Shown here piece by piece: positions 8,779 through 18,712 of a stretch of DNA of 35,379 nt. How positions within the stretch are numbered: position 1 is the stretch's first letter; each line of letters starts with the position of its first letter. The DNA is taken from contig JANYGO010000089.1 in the NCBI GenBank assembly GCA_025362325.1, forward strand, positions 1 through 35,379. The letters run 5' to 3'. The notes beneath the pieces are model-generated. The model ran no database searches. It was not told the DNA's origin and saw only the letters and a list, made by a program, of their open reading frames with translations. The stretch is from Cyanobacteriota bacterium (GTDB lineage: Bacteria; Cyanobacteriota; Cyanobacteriia; Cyanobacteriales; Microcoleaceae). A program made the translations under genes and the position numbers.

Positions 8779-9547
8779 AAGGTGTAAAAATCAGAGACTC
8801 CTGATGTCCCAGCCCTAAAACTCCAAACATTCCCAGGCTCTCATAAAAAAGCTTGTGTACCCGCTCTTGGAGGTGTGAATTGAAATAAATCATCACATTC
8901 CGGCACAAGATCACATTAAATTCATTAAAAGAAGTATCCGTTGCTAAGTTGTGGTGAGCAAAGACAATATTATCTTTAAGTGAAGAGCGAAAAATTGCAT
9001 TTTCATAGGCAGCAGTGTAATACTCAGAAAACGCTTTCTTGCCCCCCGCTTGGTGGTATAGTTGCGTATATTCTTGCATTTGTTTCAGCGGGAATATCCC
9101 CATTTTGGCTGTATTCAAAACTAATTCATTCATGTCCGTAGCGTAAATCCGACAACGGTCATACAGTCCTTCTTCTTGCAGCAAGATTGCCATAGAATAG
9201 ACTTCTTCTCCCGTTGAACATCCAGCGTGCCAAATCCGAATAAAAGGATAAGTACGCAGCACCGGCACCACTTTATTTCTGAAACTAATGTAAAAGCTCG
9301 GATCGCGAAACATCGCCGTTACATTGACAGAAATGTCCAGCAGTAAACGATCTAGGTAAGCAGGATTGTGAAGTACCTTTTCCTGAAGTGCAGAGACACT
9401 GGTGAGCCGTTCCGAGCGAATAGTGTTCCAAATACGGCGCTTGAGAGAGGCAAGAGCATAATTACGAAAATCAAATCCGTAATAGCGAAACATTCCTTCT
9501 AGTAGGAGTTGAATTTCGATTGTTTCCAGTTCATGGCTTTCGGACAT
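8720..9547 (-). CDS. cheR: CheR-type protein-glutamate O-methyltransferase
   Basis: Transfers methyl from S-adenosylmethionine to glutamate side chains, classically on chemoreceptors. 275 residues, normal family length. The N-terminal helical CheR_N domain (about 1-75) is followed by the conserved NVTAMFRDP (canonical NVTxFFRxP) and the SAM site IWHAGCSTGEEVYSMAILL (about 105-123). Further motifs are YATDMNELVL and the catalytic-domain segment NVILCRNVMIYFN. An in-frame extension to 9640 would consist only of the MPHA-type heptamer repeat translated, so ATG 9547 (MSESHELETIE) is chosen. It lies 189 bp after the poly-HAMP kinase and overlaps cheB. There is no methyl-accepting receptor gene in the window, so the substrate is open; the adjacent HAMP-rich kinase is a candidate. 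Confidence 0.93.
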   Translation of the reverse strand: MSESHELETIEIQLLLEGMFRYYGFDFRNYALASLKRRIWNTIRSERLTSVSALQEKVLHNPAYLDRLLLDISVNVTAMFRDPSFYISFRNKVVPVLRTYPFIRIWHAGCSTGEEVYSMAILLQEEGLYDRCRIYATDMNELVLNTAKMGIFPLKQMQEYTQLYHQAGGKKAFSEYYTAAYENAIFRSSLKDNIVFAHHNLATDTSFNEFNVILCRNVMIYFNSHLQERVHKLFYESLGMFGVLGLGHQESLIFTPYEKHYEAIERSDKLYRRIK

Positions 9548-9575
9548 TTTTAATTGGTAATTGGTAATTGCGAAT

Positions 9576-9734
9576 TGGGCATGGGGCATGGGGCATGGGG
9601 CATGGGGCATGGGCATGGGCCCGCGCAGGGCATGGGGCATTGGCCCGCGCAGGGCATTGGCCCGCGCAGGGCATTGGTAGAACCTAACAAATAACTTCTT
9701 CCTTCTTGCTTCTTCCTTCTTGCTTCTTTCTTTC
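9576..9734. repeat. Heptamer and 17-bp tandem repeats plus polypyrimidine tract inside an operon
   Basis: Three arrays sit side by side between the poly-HAMP kinase and cheR: GGGGCAT units (about 9576-9618), three near-copies of CCCGCGCAGGGCATTGG (9620-9676), and a CTTCTTCCTTCTTG tract (9694-9734). Heptameric short tandem repeats of this kind are typical of filamentous cyanobacteria. The polypyrimidine tract ends only a few bases from the kinase stop codon. Confidence 0.8.
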
Positions 9735-9736
9735 CA

Positions 9737-12700
9737 TTATCGATAAAGCCAAACACGCAGCAGCGAGAGCAACTGTTCCGTATCAACAGGTTTGGTAATG
9801 TAGTCAGACGCACCAGCTTCGATACATTTTTCCCGATCGCCCTTCATAGCCTTCGCAGTCAGAGCAATCATTGGCAGCGCAGCGAATTGAGGCATCTTGC
9901 GAATTGCTTGCATGGTTTCGTAACCGTCCATCTCCGGCATCATCACATCCATCAACACAATATTTATGTCAGGCGTATTTTGCAATTGAGCAATGCCCTC
10001 TCTGCCGTTTTCAGCAAACACAATTTGCATTTGATGGCGCTCCAGCATACTCGTGAGGGCGAAAATATTCCGCATATCGTCGTCAACAATCAAGACTTTT
10101 TTACCAGCGAGCGTCGAATCTGTTTGATACAATTGCTCTAGCATTTGGCGCTTCGGTTCCGGCAAATTTGCTTGGACTCGGTGCAAGAACAAAGCAGTTT
10201 CATCTAACAAACGTTCAGGCGATCGCACATCTTTAACAATAATTGTTTCCGCCATGCGCTTGAGTAGAGTTTCTTCGGCTCTCGTCAACTCTTTGCCCGT
10301 ATAAATAATAATCGGCAGACTTTTCAAAGTTGCCTCTTGCTTGATCTGCTCAATCAGTTCAAAACCAGTCATATCTGGGAGTCCCAAATCGAGTACGATG
10401 CAGTCAAAATGCCCTGAATTCAAAGTTTCTAGCGCCTCTGCACCACTACCCACAGCCGTCGTTAAAACATCGTGATTGCCGATTAAATCCACAATACTGA
10501 GGCGCTGCGTTTCGTTGTCTTCCACGACTAGCAAATTCTTCACAGGCCGCTCCACAAATCCCTTAATATCAGTCAAAGCTTTGCTCAAAGCTTCGCGGCT
10601 GACAGGCTTTTGTAAGTACGCGATCGCCCCTAACTGCAAACTGCGCTGCCGCCCTTCCTCAACTGATACAATGTGAACCGGAATGTGGCGTGTACTTGGG
10701 TCGTGCTTCAAGCGATCGAGCACTGTCCAGCCATCCATCACAGGCAAATTTAGATCCAGCATAATCGCAGTGGGCTTGAACTCTCGCGCCATCGCCAAAC
10801 CGATATCGCTCCGCAAAGCAACTAAACCTTTAAAACCCTGTTCCTGCGCCATATCCAACAGAATCCGAGCGAAGTTGACATCATCTTCGATAATTAAAAG
10901 GATGCGATCGTCTGGCTCGACATTTTCCCGATCGTCAGCGATAATCGGTGATGGATAAGGCGCGATCGGCAAATTGAAATTCGGCGAAGGAAGTGCGGCA
11001 GAAATAGCAGCCGGCAATTGAGCCATTTGCTTGCCCATTCCCGATTCCTGATCATTCATTATTCGCGATTCTTGGTAAGTTTGCGGCAGATAAAGCGTGA
11101 ACCTACTACCCTCACCAGGGCGACTTGTCAACTTAATTTCTCCGCCTAACAGATTAGCGATTTCTCTACTAATTGACAAACCCAAACCCGTGCCCCCGTA
11201 TTTGCGGCTAGTGCTACCATCAGCTTGTTGGAAAGCCTCAAAAATAACCCTGTGTTTTTCAGCAGAAATCCCAATCCCCGTATCGCTAACTGAGAAAGCC
11301 AAAACAGTAGGGGAACTCCTTAAACTTTCTATCTCTAAACTCCACCCTTCCCGCGCTACTTCGACACGCCATTTCACCTCACCGCGCTCTGTAAACTTAA
11401 ACGCATTCGAGAGGAGATTCTTCAAAACTTGTTGCAGCCGTTTAGCATCAGTATAGAGACCTTTTGGCAACCCAACCTCCAGCTCTAATTGAAAACTCAA
11501 CTTCTTATCCTGGGCGATTTGGCGGAAAGTTCGATCCAAATGATCTCGCAAGTCCGCAAACAACACTTGCTCAATTTCCACTGACATCGTGCCAGATTCA
11601 ATCTTAGCAAGATCCAAGATATCATTAATCAGCCCTAACAAATCAGTTCCCGCCGAATAAATAGTGCGCGTGTATTCAACTTGCTTAGAACTCAAATTGC
11701 CGTCAGGATTATCAGAAAGCAATCGAGCCAGAATCAACAGCGAATTCAGCGGAGTTCGCAACTCATGAGACATATTTGCCAGAAACTCCGACTTATACTT
11801 AGAAGTGAGAGCCAACTGTTCGGCTCTTTCTTCCAGCAACCCCCTCGCCTGTTCGATATCTCGGTTTTTCCGCTCAACTTCCTTATTTTGCAGCGCTAGC
11901 AATTCTGCTTGTTCTTCTAGTTCTTCATTCGTTTGTTGCAACTCTTCCTGCTGCTTCTTCAGCAGTTCCTCATTCGTCTGCTGCACCTGCGCTTGCTGTT
12001 CGAGACGCTTGTTAGTATCCGTTAGTTCCTTTTGCTGAGTTTGCAACTCTTCTGCCAAAGATTGCGCCTGTTTCAGCAACTCTTCCGTCCGCATACTCGC
12101 CGCAATTGTATTTAAAACAATGGCGATACTTTCTGTAAGTTGGTCAAGAAATGTCAAGTGTATTTCGCTAAAGCGGCGGAACGAAGCCAACTCAATTACC
12201 GCTGTCACCTGCCCTTCAAACAGTACAGGTAAAACCACGACATTCAGCGGCGTAGATTCTCCCAGACCAGAGCTAATTTTAACGTAGTTGTCCGGCACTT
12301 CTGTCAACAGTATTCGTTCCTTTTCCAGGGCGCACTGTCCTACCAAACCTTCGCCTAAATGGAATCTATTTCCTAAGCTTTTACGTTCCCGGTAAGCGTA
12401 GGTACTTAACAGTTTGAGGAAGGGGTCGTGTTCTACAGTTTCCATCATAAAGAAGACGCCATGCTGAGCAGAAACCAGTGGCGTTAATTCAGAGAGAATT
12501 AGTTTAGAAACAGTTTCTAAATCCCGCTGACCTTGCAGCATTCGAGTGAACTTAGCCAGGTTTGTTTTCAGCCAATCTTGCTCAGTATTCTTCTGAGTCG
12601 TCTCCCGGAGATTGGCGATCATCTGGTTAATATTGTCCTTAACAATCGCAACTTCTCCTTCAGCCGCGACGGAAATTGACCTGGTTAAATCGCCTCTGGT

Positions 12701-15550
12701 AACAGCAATTGCCACTTCGGCGATCGCGCGCACCTGAGTAGTAAGATTAGCCGCCAATTCATTCACGTTATCCGTCAAATCTCGCCAAGTCCCCGCCGCA
12801 CCAGGAACCTTAGCCTGGCCGCCCAATTTCCCTTCAATTCCCACCTCCCGCGCCACCGTACTAACTTGATCCGTAAACGTCGCCAGCGTGTCGATCATCT
12901 CGTTAATCGTATCTGCCAGAGTCGCAATTTCTCCCTTAGCTTCCAGCATTAATTTCCGCTTCAAATCGCCATTCGCCACTGCCGTCACAACTTTAGCAAT
13001 ACCCCGCACTTGCGCTGTCAAATTTCCCGCCATCGAGTTTACATTGTCGGTTAAATCTTTCCAAGTTCCCGCAACTCCTTTTACCTCAGCTTGACCGCCC
13101 AATTTACCCTCCGTTCCCACCTCCCGCGCCACCCGCGTTACCTCAGAAGCAAAAGAATTAAGTTGATCCACCATCACGTTAATAGTGTCTTTCAGTTCAA
13201 GAATTTCGCCTTTGACATCGACGGTAATTTTCTTAGACAAATCCCCATTTGCCACCGCTTTCGTCACTTCCGCAATATTCCGCACCTGCGCCGTCAAATT
13301 CCCCGCCATCAAGTTAACATTATCGGTTAAATCTTTCCAAGTTCCCCCTACACCCCGCACGTAAGCTTGCACGCCTAATTTACCTTCCGTTCCCACTTCC
13401 CTAGCAACTCTGGTTACTTCAGATGCAAAGGAACTCAACTGATCCACCATGATGTTAATCGTGTTTTTCAGTTCGAGAATTTCGCCTTTAACATCTACTG
13501 TAATTTTCTTGGATAAATCGCCATTTGCCACAGCGGTTGTCACTTCCGCAATGTTCCGCACTTGGGCGGTAAGATTACCGGCCATCGAGTTAACTGAATC
13601 CGTTAAATCTTTCCAGGTTCCTGCGACTCCTCTGACTTCAGCTTGCACGCCTAATTTCCCTTCGGTTCCCACTTCCCTAGCAACCCTAGTTACTTCTGAT
13701 GCGAAGGAATTTAACTGATCCACCATCGTGTTGACGGTGTTTTTTAACTCCAGAATTTCACCTTTAACATCTACTGTAATTTTCTTCGACAAGTCGCCAT
13801 TTGCCACCGCAGTAGTAACAGCCGCAATATTCCGTACTTGCTCTGTCAAACTACCCGCCATAAAATTAACTGAATCAGTTAAATCTTTCCAAGTTCCTGC
13901 TACGCCTCGAACATCCGCTTGACCGCCGAGTTTACCTTCGGAACCTACTTCCCTAGCAACCCTGGTTACTTCAGATGCAAAGGAATTAAGCTGATCCACC
14001 ATCACGTTAATAGTGTTTTTCAGTTCTAAAATTTCGCCTTTAACCTGTACCGTAATTTTTTTAGATAAGTCACCGTTAGCAACCGCCGTCGTCACCTCAG
14101 CAATGTTGCGGACTTGGGCTGTTAAATTCCCGGCCATGGAGTTAACTGAATCCGTTAAATCTTTCCAGGTTCCTGCTACTTCCTGCACGTCTGCTTGTAC
14201 GCCTAATTTCCCTTCATTTCCCACTTCCCTAGCAACCCTGGTTACTTCGGATGCGAAGGAATTTAACTGGTCAACCATCGTGTTGACGGTGTTTTTCAGT
14301 TCGAGAATTTCGCCTTTAACATCTACTGTAATTTTCTTGGATAAATCGCCCTTGGCCACAGCGGTTGTTACTTCAGCGATGTTGCGGACTTGTGCTGTCA
14401 AACTGCCTGCCATGAAGTTAACGCTATCCGTTAAATCCTTCCAAGTTCCTGCAACTCCTTTAACTTCTGCTTGACCGCCGAGTTTGCCTTCGGAACCTAC
14501 TTCTCTCGCCACCCGCGTTACTTCTGATGCGAAGGAATTTAACTGATCCACCATGATGTTAATCGTGTTTTTCAGTTCGAGAATTTCGCCTTTAACATCT
14601 ACTGTAATTTTTTTAGATAAGTCACCATTTGCCACAGCCGTCGTCACGTCGGCAATGTTCCGTACTTGTGCCGTAAGATTGCCCGCCATCGAGTTAACTG
14701 AATCCGTTAAATCTTTCCAGGTTCCGGCAACTCCTTTAACTTCAGCTTGCACCCCTAATTTGCCTTCGGTTCCTACTTCTCTCGCCACCCGCGTTACTTC
14801 TGATGCGAAGGAACTCAACTGATCCACCATGATGTTAATCGTGTTTTTCAGTTCGAGAATTTCGCCTTTCACATCGACAGTAATTTTTTTGGATAAATCG
14901 CCATTTGCCACAGCGGTTGTCACGTCAGCAATGTTGCGGACTTGGGCTGTTAAATTCCCCGCCATCGAGTTAACTGAATCCGTTAAATCTTTCCAGGTTC
15001 CTGCAACTCCTCTGACTTCAGCTTGCACGCCTAATTTGCCTTCGGTTCCTACTTCCCTAGCAACCCGCGTTACTTCCGACGCAAAGGAACTCAACTGGTC
15101 TACCATTGTGTTAACAATTTGGGCTGTTTGGAGGAATTCTCCTTTGAGGGGTCTGTCTTCTATTTCTAAGGCGATGGTTTGCGATAAATCTCCTTTTGCT
15201 ACGGCCCGAATTACTCTGGCGGTTTCAGAGGTTGGTTGCACTAAATCTGTAATTAGGGTATTGACAGAGTTGACGCTAGCTGACCATGACCCCTCGGCGG
15301 TGCCGATGGTGGCCCGCTGGGCGATTTTGCCTTCTTTACCGACAACTGTGCCGATGCGAGCGAGTTCGGCGGCCATTCTCTGATTGAGCTCGATAATGTC
15401 GTTAAGTTCGTCAGCAATTTTCCCGGCTAGACCGGTCTGGTCTATGGGCATCCTCACTGAAAAGTCCCCTTTTTTGACAGCTACTAAGGTTCTGAGTAAC
15501 TGTTTGGCATAAACATTATTGGGATTGGCTGTGAGCTGTGCAGTTGACAT
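9737..15550 (-). CDS. Poly-HAMP hybrid histidine kinase (Nik1/Os-1-like) with GAF and three receivers
   Basis: 1937 residues, soluble, with no transmembrane segment. Order: N-terminal HAMP-like segments (about 15-150), eight near-identical 92-residue units (about 154-889; motifs [43 protein letters not shown]) and a ninth diverged unit (to ~990). Then come GAF (about 1000-1150), a long Gln/Glu-rich coiled coil (to ~1250), HisKA with His1262 in [11 protein letters not shown], and HATPase (N-box [24 protein letters not shown]). Three receivers follow with phospho-Asp ~1599, ~1721 and ~1868. The repeat matches that of fungal group III osmosensing kinases (Nik1/Os-1, usually 5-9 HAMPs); this one is longer. 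Start: ATG 15550 ([12 protein letters not shown]). The in-frame ATG at 15616 adds 22 residues ([10 protein letters not shown]...) that look non-conserved. First gene of a cluster with cheR, cheB and a second hybrid kinase. Confidence 0.95.
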   Translation of the reverse strand: MSTAQLTANPNNVYAKQLLRTLVAVKKGDFSVRMPIDQTGLAGKIADELNDIIELNQRMAAELARIGTVVGKEGKIAQRATIGTAEGSWSASVNSVNTLITDLVQPTSETARVIRAVAKGDLSQTIALEIEDRPLKGEFLQTAQIVNTMVDQLSSFASEVTRVAREVGTEGKLGVQAEVRGVAGTWKDLTDSVNSMAGNLTAQVRNIADVTTAVANGDLSKKITVDVKGEILELKNTINIMVDQLSSFASEVTRVAREVGTEGKLGVQAEVKGVAGTWKDLTDSVNSMAGNLTAQVRNIADVTTAVANGDLSKKITVDVKGEILELKNTINIMVDQLNSFASEVTRVAREVGSEGKLGGQAEVKGVAGTWKDLTDSVNFMAGSLTAQVRNIAEVTTAVAKGDLSKKITVDVKGEILELKNTVNTMVDQLNSFASEVTRVAREVGNEGKLGVQADVQEVAGTWKDLTDSVNSMAGNLTAQVRNIAEVTTAVANGDLSKKITVQVKGEILELKNTINVMVDQLNSFASEVTRVAREVGSEGKLGGQADVRGVAGTWKDLTDSVNFMAGSLTEQVRNIAAVTTAVANGDLSKKITVDVKGEILELKNTVNTMVDQLNSFASEVTRVAREVGTEGKLGVQAEVRGVAGTWKDLTDSVNSMAGNLTAQVRNIAEVTTAVANGDLSKKITVDVKGEILELKNTINIMVDQLSSFASEVTRVAREVGTEGKLGVQAYVRGVGGTWKDLTDNVNLMAGNLTAQVRNIAEVTKAVANGDLSKKITVDVKGEILELKDTINVMVDQLNSFASEVTRVAREVGTEGKLGGQAEVKGVAGTWKDLTDNVNSMAGNLTAQVRGIAKVVTAVANGDLKRKLMLEAKGEIATLADTINEMIDTLATFTDQVSTVAREVGIEGKLGGQAKVPGAAGTWRDLTDNVNELAANLTTQVRAIAEVAIAVTRGDLTRSISVAAEGEVAIVKDNINQMIANLRETTQKNTEQDWLKTNLAKFTRMLQGQRDLETVSKLILSELTPLVSAQHGVFFMMETVEHDPFLKLLSTYAYRERKSLGNRFHLGEGLVGQCALEKERILLTEVPDNYVKISSGLGESTPLNVVVLPVLFEGQVTAVIELASFRRFSEIHLTFLDQLTESIAIVLNTIAASMRTEELLKQAQSLAEELQTQQKELTDTNKRLEQQAQVQQTNEELLKKQQEELQQTNEELEEQAELLALQNKEVERKNRDIEQARGLLEERAEQLALTSKYKSEFLANMSHELRTPLNSLLILARLLSDNPDGNLSSKQVEYTRTIYSAGTDLLGLINDILDLAKIESGTMSVEIEQVLFADLRDHLDRTFRQIAQDKKLSFQLELEVGLPKGLYTDAKRLQQVLKNLLSNAFKFTERGEVKWRVEVAREGWSLEIESLRSSPTVLAFSVSDTGIGISAEKHRVIFEAFQQADGSTSRKYGGTGLGLSISREIANLLGGEIKLTSRPGEGSRFTLYLPQTYQESRIMNDQESGMGKQMAQLPAAISAALPSPNFNLPIAPYPSPIIADDRENVEPDDRILLIIEDDVNFARILLDMAQEQGFKGLVALRSDIGLAMAREFKPTAIMLDLNLPVMDGWTVLDRLKHDPSTRHIPVHIVSVEEGRQRSLQLGAIAYLQKPVSREALSKALTDIKGFVERPVKNLLVVEDNETQRLSIVDLIGNHDVLTTAVGSGAEALETLNSGHFDCIVLDLGLPDMTGFELIEQIKQEATLKSLPIIIYTGKELTRAEETLLKRMAETIIVKDVRSPERLLDETALFLHRVQANLPEPKRQMLEQLYQTDSTLAGKKVLIVDDDMRNIFALTSMLERHQMQIVFAENGREGIAQLQNTPDINIVLMDVMMPEMDGYETMQAIRKMPQFAALPMIALTAKAMKGDREKCIEAGASDYITKPVDTEQLLSLLRVWLYR
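12884..15091 (-). repeat. Eight tandem 276-bp coding repeats (HAMP pairs)
   Basis: Within the poly-HAMP kinase, eight units of exactly 92 codons follow each other without gaps. The phrase GATCCACCAT recurs every 276 bp (for example 13442, 13718, 13994, 14546, 14822). Units 3 and 5 share [17 protein letters not shown] and [10 protein letters not shown], while units 1, 2, 6 and 7 share TEGKLGVQA, showing a higher-order pattern. The array produces a ladder of antisense open frames on the plus strand that are not genes. Confidence 0.9.
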
Positions 15551-15882
15551 GACCGTTACCTTTGGCGATTGGGAAGGGGTTTGGCGCTGAGCGAAAGCGT
15601 TGAGGGTGCAAGACATCGGGTTCCCAGTGCGGGTTGACGCAGCAGCAACCCTAGCTCTAATGAGTTTTTGGGGATGGTATTGCTATTATCTGACTAAAGT
15701 AGTGGCTGATTGCTTCTGTCAAAAGGTAGATGACAAATTGGTCTGGGTCAGGTTATATCATATCCGGTCGATTGACCGCAATAAGTAAGGTTCGTAGTGC
15801 GGACTTGCATACGCAGCGTTTTGCGTATGTAAGTCCGCACTACGAACGGTTTTTGTTATAGTAATCGACTTATCAAGTGCGA
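15551..15882. other. Intergenic region upstream of poly-HAMP kinase
   Basis: No gene. It must hold the promoter of the kinase cluster (15551-15780), in which I could not identify a firm -35/-10 pair. It also holds a long inverted repeat (15790-15847) close to the 3' end of the oxidoreductase gene. Confidence 0.5.
15790..15847. repeat. 26-bp-stem inverted repeat
   Basis: GTTCGTAGTGCGGACTT at the left and AAGTCCGCACTACGAAC at the right belong to a 26-bp stem with one mismatch and a 6-nt loop (GCGTTT). On the plus strand GGTTTTTG follows. It lies 35 bp beyond the stop codon of the oxidoreductase gene, so it may stop its transcript or act as a mobile palindrome. Confidence 0.75.
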
Positions 15883-17985
15883 TTATTTCCAATTTTGCCA
15901 AGAGTTATTGAAGATAGAAGTACCCGGAAATGCGATCGGATTCTTATTTTGCTGCAACCGCAACTGTAAAGCCTCCAAATTCGGCTCACGGGAGGGCAAT
16001 TCATCCACCAATTCATAGGGTAAAATCCCATTTTCCAGGGAAAAAGTAGCCGTAACACCCGCCGCCGCCCCAGCAGACCATTCAAAAGAATGCACTCGAT
16101 AAGCAGCCGCCGCCGTGTGGCTAACAGCAATACTTTTACCCGCCACTAACATATTGTCAATCCTCTGAGGAATCATTGCCCGCAGCGGAATTTGGAACGG
16201 ATAAGCTTGGCCTTGACCTTTGCGAGTACCTTCGCGTTCGGTGTTTCCCGGCGCTTCCGGCGGGCTGTTGGTCATGCAGGGGTGAAAGTCGATCGCGTAA
16301 TGACCGATACCCACACTATCAGGATAAATCGTGGCGCGCGATCGAGATTTTGTCTCCTCAACAGTCTGACTTCCCACAGCCAAAGCCGGGGCATTCAAAC
16401 CACCCACAGCCAACCACAAATCTCGGTATTCTTCCTTCGACAAATTCTGGCGGTAAAAATCCGTCTTAAAATCAGTCCGAGACATATCAACTTCCCACAC
16501 AGTAAAACCTTGAGGCTGAGTCAAAGTCGGCCGCCCAATAATCCGTCGCCCCTCGCGCATATAAGGATATTTAGAAAGCCCGTGCACCGTCCCCATCGGC
16601 GAATCCAAACCGCTCAACAAACGATTATTTGGATTAGGCTTTTTAACGTTATTTCCCAACTGTGAATCAGTCGTTCCTGCTACCAGCCAGTAGAAAAATC
16701 CTTTAGCATTTTCTTCTCCATGACGTAAAGTTTCCGTTCGCAAACCGCCCATCCAGCCGCCCGGTTGCAGTTGACCGTTAGCCTCCAATTGCGCGCGAGA
16801 ATAAATTAAATTATCCTGAGCAGAACCCGGACGGTAATCATTTCCCCAAGTCCAGTTTTGCATGGAAATATCCCCAGGATAAATCGGGAATTGCTTCGGG
16901 TCAGCAGGGCGCGGCTCATCCGGTCTCGTACTCCTAATTTGGCGGTAGCTGAAAACTAGCGGAAAACTAGCTAATCTCGCTAATTCATAACTGTAGTAAG
17001 GAGCATATTGTTGATAGAAAGACGGCTGTTGATGCTGCTGCGGTTCCTTCGTTGCTTCCATCGCAAAGGTGTAGGTAAAACCTTGAGTGCAGTAAGGGTC
17101 GCCGCTGGGGCTGGCGGAGGAAGGTTCGAGAGGGGAACGCGGGTCAATTCCCAGGCGGTACGGAACATCGGCAAGTGCGATTAATTCGCCTGTTTCAGTC
17201 GCATCTACCACGAACCAATCAGCACCTCTCGGTTTTGAATTTGACTGGTTAGGTGGTTTGGGAATAAAGCGGATAATAGTTTTGTTGAATCGCGCAGAAT
17301 TTTCGTAGCGATAGGCATCTTCGATAGTTTGAGAAAGGGGTTCAGTATTGATGGGCGGGGTGTTGGCGGCTGGTTTGTGTTGAATGGCGATCGCACTTTT
17401 AATCTGTTGGCCGCCAACGGCATTCTCCGCCACAGCCGGAGTAATTGCTAGTTCTTTAATTACGGTATTGGGAAACCATTTCAGCTTACCATTGCCAGTT
17501 TTGGCAGCATCCTGCAAGATGTCAAATAGAATTTTGTGGCCGTCGTAGGGCATGAAACACGAATAGCTAACCCAACAGCCGCCGGGATTTAGCCTCCCGT
17601 AATGTTCCTTGATTCGCCGCCGCAACTCTAGGTAGCCGCGGGGGTAAAATAAGAGCGATCGCTGAGTTTCTCTTTCATCGAGTGCGGAGGTTCCCTGGGA
17701 GGAAATTTGACCGCCCAGCCAGTCAGTAATTTCCGTGATGCAAACGGTGCGCCCCGCCAGCAAGCCTTCGTAAGCGGTAGCAGTACCTGCTAGCCCGCCG
17801 CCTGCTACGAGAATGTCGCAAGTTTCCTCTTTGTCGGGATTGCGCACAGGTGCGGCAAACGCTGGGGTAATAGCTGAGATCGAGGTGATTAGGCTGAGGG
17901 TGAAGGTGACGAGCGATCGACCTTTGAGCGAAGAAAATAGATACCGTCGCAGTTTCATCGGAGATTGTGGAATTAATTTAGACAT
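15883..17985 (-). CDS. Exported FAD-dependent oxidoreductase
   Basis: 700 residues. Residues 1-45 form a signal peptide with a twin-arginine stretch (KLRRYLFSS), a hydrophobic core and an AFAAP cleavage site, which suggests Tat export of a folded flavoprotein. A dinucleotide-binding fold follows: DILVAGGGLAGTATAYEG near residues 58-75, then ITDWLGGQISSQG. It ends with the second FAD contact region (VAGKSIAVSHTAAAAYR) typical of FAD_oxidored (PF12831) proteins. The substrate is unknown; members are often annotated only as FAD-dependent oxidoreductases. ATG 17985 is used; ATG at codon 10 (MKLRRYLF) is a plausible alternative start. It stands alone on the minus strand, divergent from the membrane protein at 18120. 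Confidence 0.87.
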   Translation of the reverse strand: MSKLIPQSPMKLRRYLFSSLKGRSLVTFTLSLITSISAITPAFAAPVRNPDKEETCDILVAGGGLAGTATAYEGLLAGRTVCITEITDWLGGQISSQGTSALDERETQRSLLFYPRGYLELRRRIKEHYGRLNPGGCWVSYSCFMPYDGHKILFDILQDAAKTGNGKLKWFPNTVIKELAITPAVAENAVGGQQIKSAIAIQHKPAANTPPINTEPLSQTIEDAYRYENSARFNKTIIRFIPKPPNQSNSKPRGADWFVVDATETGELIALADVPYRLGIDPRSPLEPSSASPSGDPYCTQGFTYTFAMEATKEPQQHQQPSFYQQYAPYYSYELARLASFPLVFSYRQIRSTRPDEPRPADPKQFPIYPGDISMQNWTWGNDYRPGSAQDNLIYSRAQLEANGQLQPGGWMGGLRTETLRHGEENAKGFFYWLVAGTTDSQLGNNVKKPNPNNRLLSGLDSPMGTVHGLSKYPYMREGRRIIGRPTLTQPQGFTVWEVDMSRTDFKTDFYRQNLSKEEYRDLWLAVGGLNAPALAVGSQTVEETKSRSRATIYPDSVGIGHYAIDFHPCMTNSPPEAPGNTEREGTRKGQGQAYPFQIPLRAMIPQRIDNMLVAGKSIAVSHTAAAAYRVHSFEWSAGAAAGVTATFSLENGILPYELVDELPSREPNLEALQLRLQQNKNPIAFPGTSIFNNSWQNWK

Positions 17986-18119
17986 AAGTGAACAACAATC
18001 ATCGCATCCAAATGTTTATTTTGCAGTATACTGGTATTTCGCGGTGCTGTCAGGCCAAACTTGTTTTATATAATAGGCATTAATACCCTCAATAACTATA
18101 GAAAAGCCGGATAAACCTT

Positions 18120-18632
18120 ATGCTCAGAATCGGCAAATTTTTCAGGTCATTGATTCCTTTTGATAGTTTAACAATTACGACCAGTTTAACTTTTTTGGAA
18201 GTTTTGCAGAGGTTGGACGAAGTTCTCACTCCTCCCAAACTTTTTAGAATAACTCTACCCTTCGGCCCGCCACCTGCAAAACCTTATGAAGGAACAATTT
18301 CTGGCAATACCTTTAAAATCAGCCGCATCATCACCGGGCGCAATTCATTTTTGCCAATTATCAAAGGAGAAATATATTCTCAGCCGTTTGGTTGTTCCAT
18401 CAGAATCAGGATGAGTTTACATAAAATAGTGCTAGCATTTATGATTCTTTGGCTGTGGACAACTGGCTTTATTGGAATGTTTTCTTTATTTGCTTGGTAC
18501 GTCGAACCATCCGTGGGAGCAATATTTTTACCGATCCTAGCAATGTTTTTTTTTGGGTGGCTTCTGTGCTTGATTCCCTTTAAAATTGAAGCAAAAGCAG
18601 CTACAAAATTTTTCTCAATCCTCTTAACATAA
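18120..18632 (+). CDS. Predicted membrane protein of unknown function
   Basis: 170 residues. The first ~100 residues are soluble and beta-rich (TLPFGPPPAKPYEGTISGN, ISRIITGRNSFLPIIKGEI). Two hydrophobic segments follow at about 104-127 (IVLAFMILWLWTTGFIGMFS) and about 133-152 (GAIFLPILAMFFFGWLLCLI). The pattern of a small cytoplasmic N-domain and two helices is common among uncharacterised cyanobacterial proteins; I do not recognise the family. It is AT-richer than its neighbours. It lies 80 bp before the aldolase gene on the same strand. Confidence 0.6.
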   Translation: MLRIGKFFRSLIPFDSLTITTSLTFLEVLQRLDEVLTPPKLFRITLPFGPPPAKPYEGTISGNTFKISRIITGRNSFLPIIKGEIYSQPFGCSIRIRMSLHKIVLAFMILWLWTTGFIGMFSLFAWYVEPSVGAIFLPILAMFFFGWLLCLIPFKIEAKAATKFFSILLT

Positions 18633-18712
18633 CGTAACTTATTGCTGCATATTTAGCTATAAAATTTTCCGAAAATCCGCGTTACTGTGCGGTCAAAAAC
18701 AAGTCCAAATTT

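Noticed and set aside
9548..9640. N-terminal extension of CheR (MPHALRGPMPM...)
   Set aside because: It is only the translated heptamer repeat; the family start is MSESHELETIE at 9547.
12888..15383. Series of plus-strand open frames with repeated motifs (for example [12 protein letters not shown])
   Set aside because: They are antisense shadows of the 276-bp HAMP repeats, with the same period and no independent start signals.
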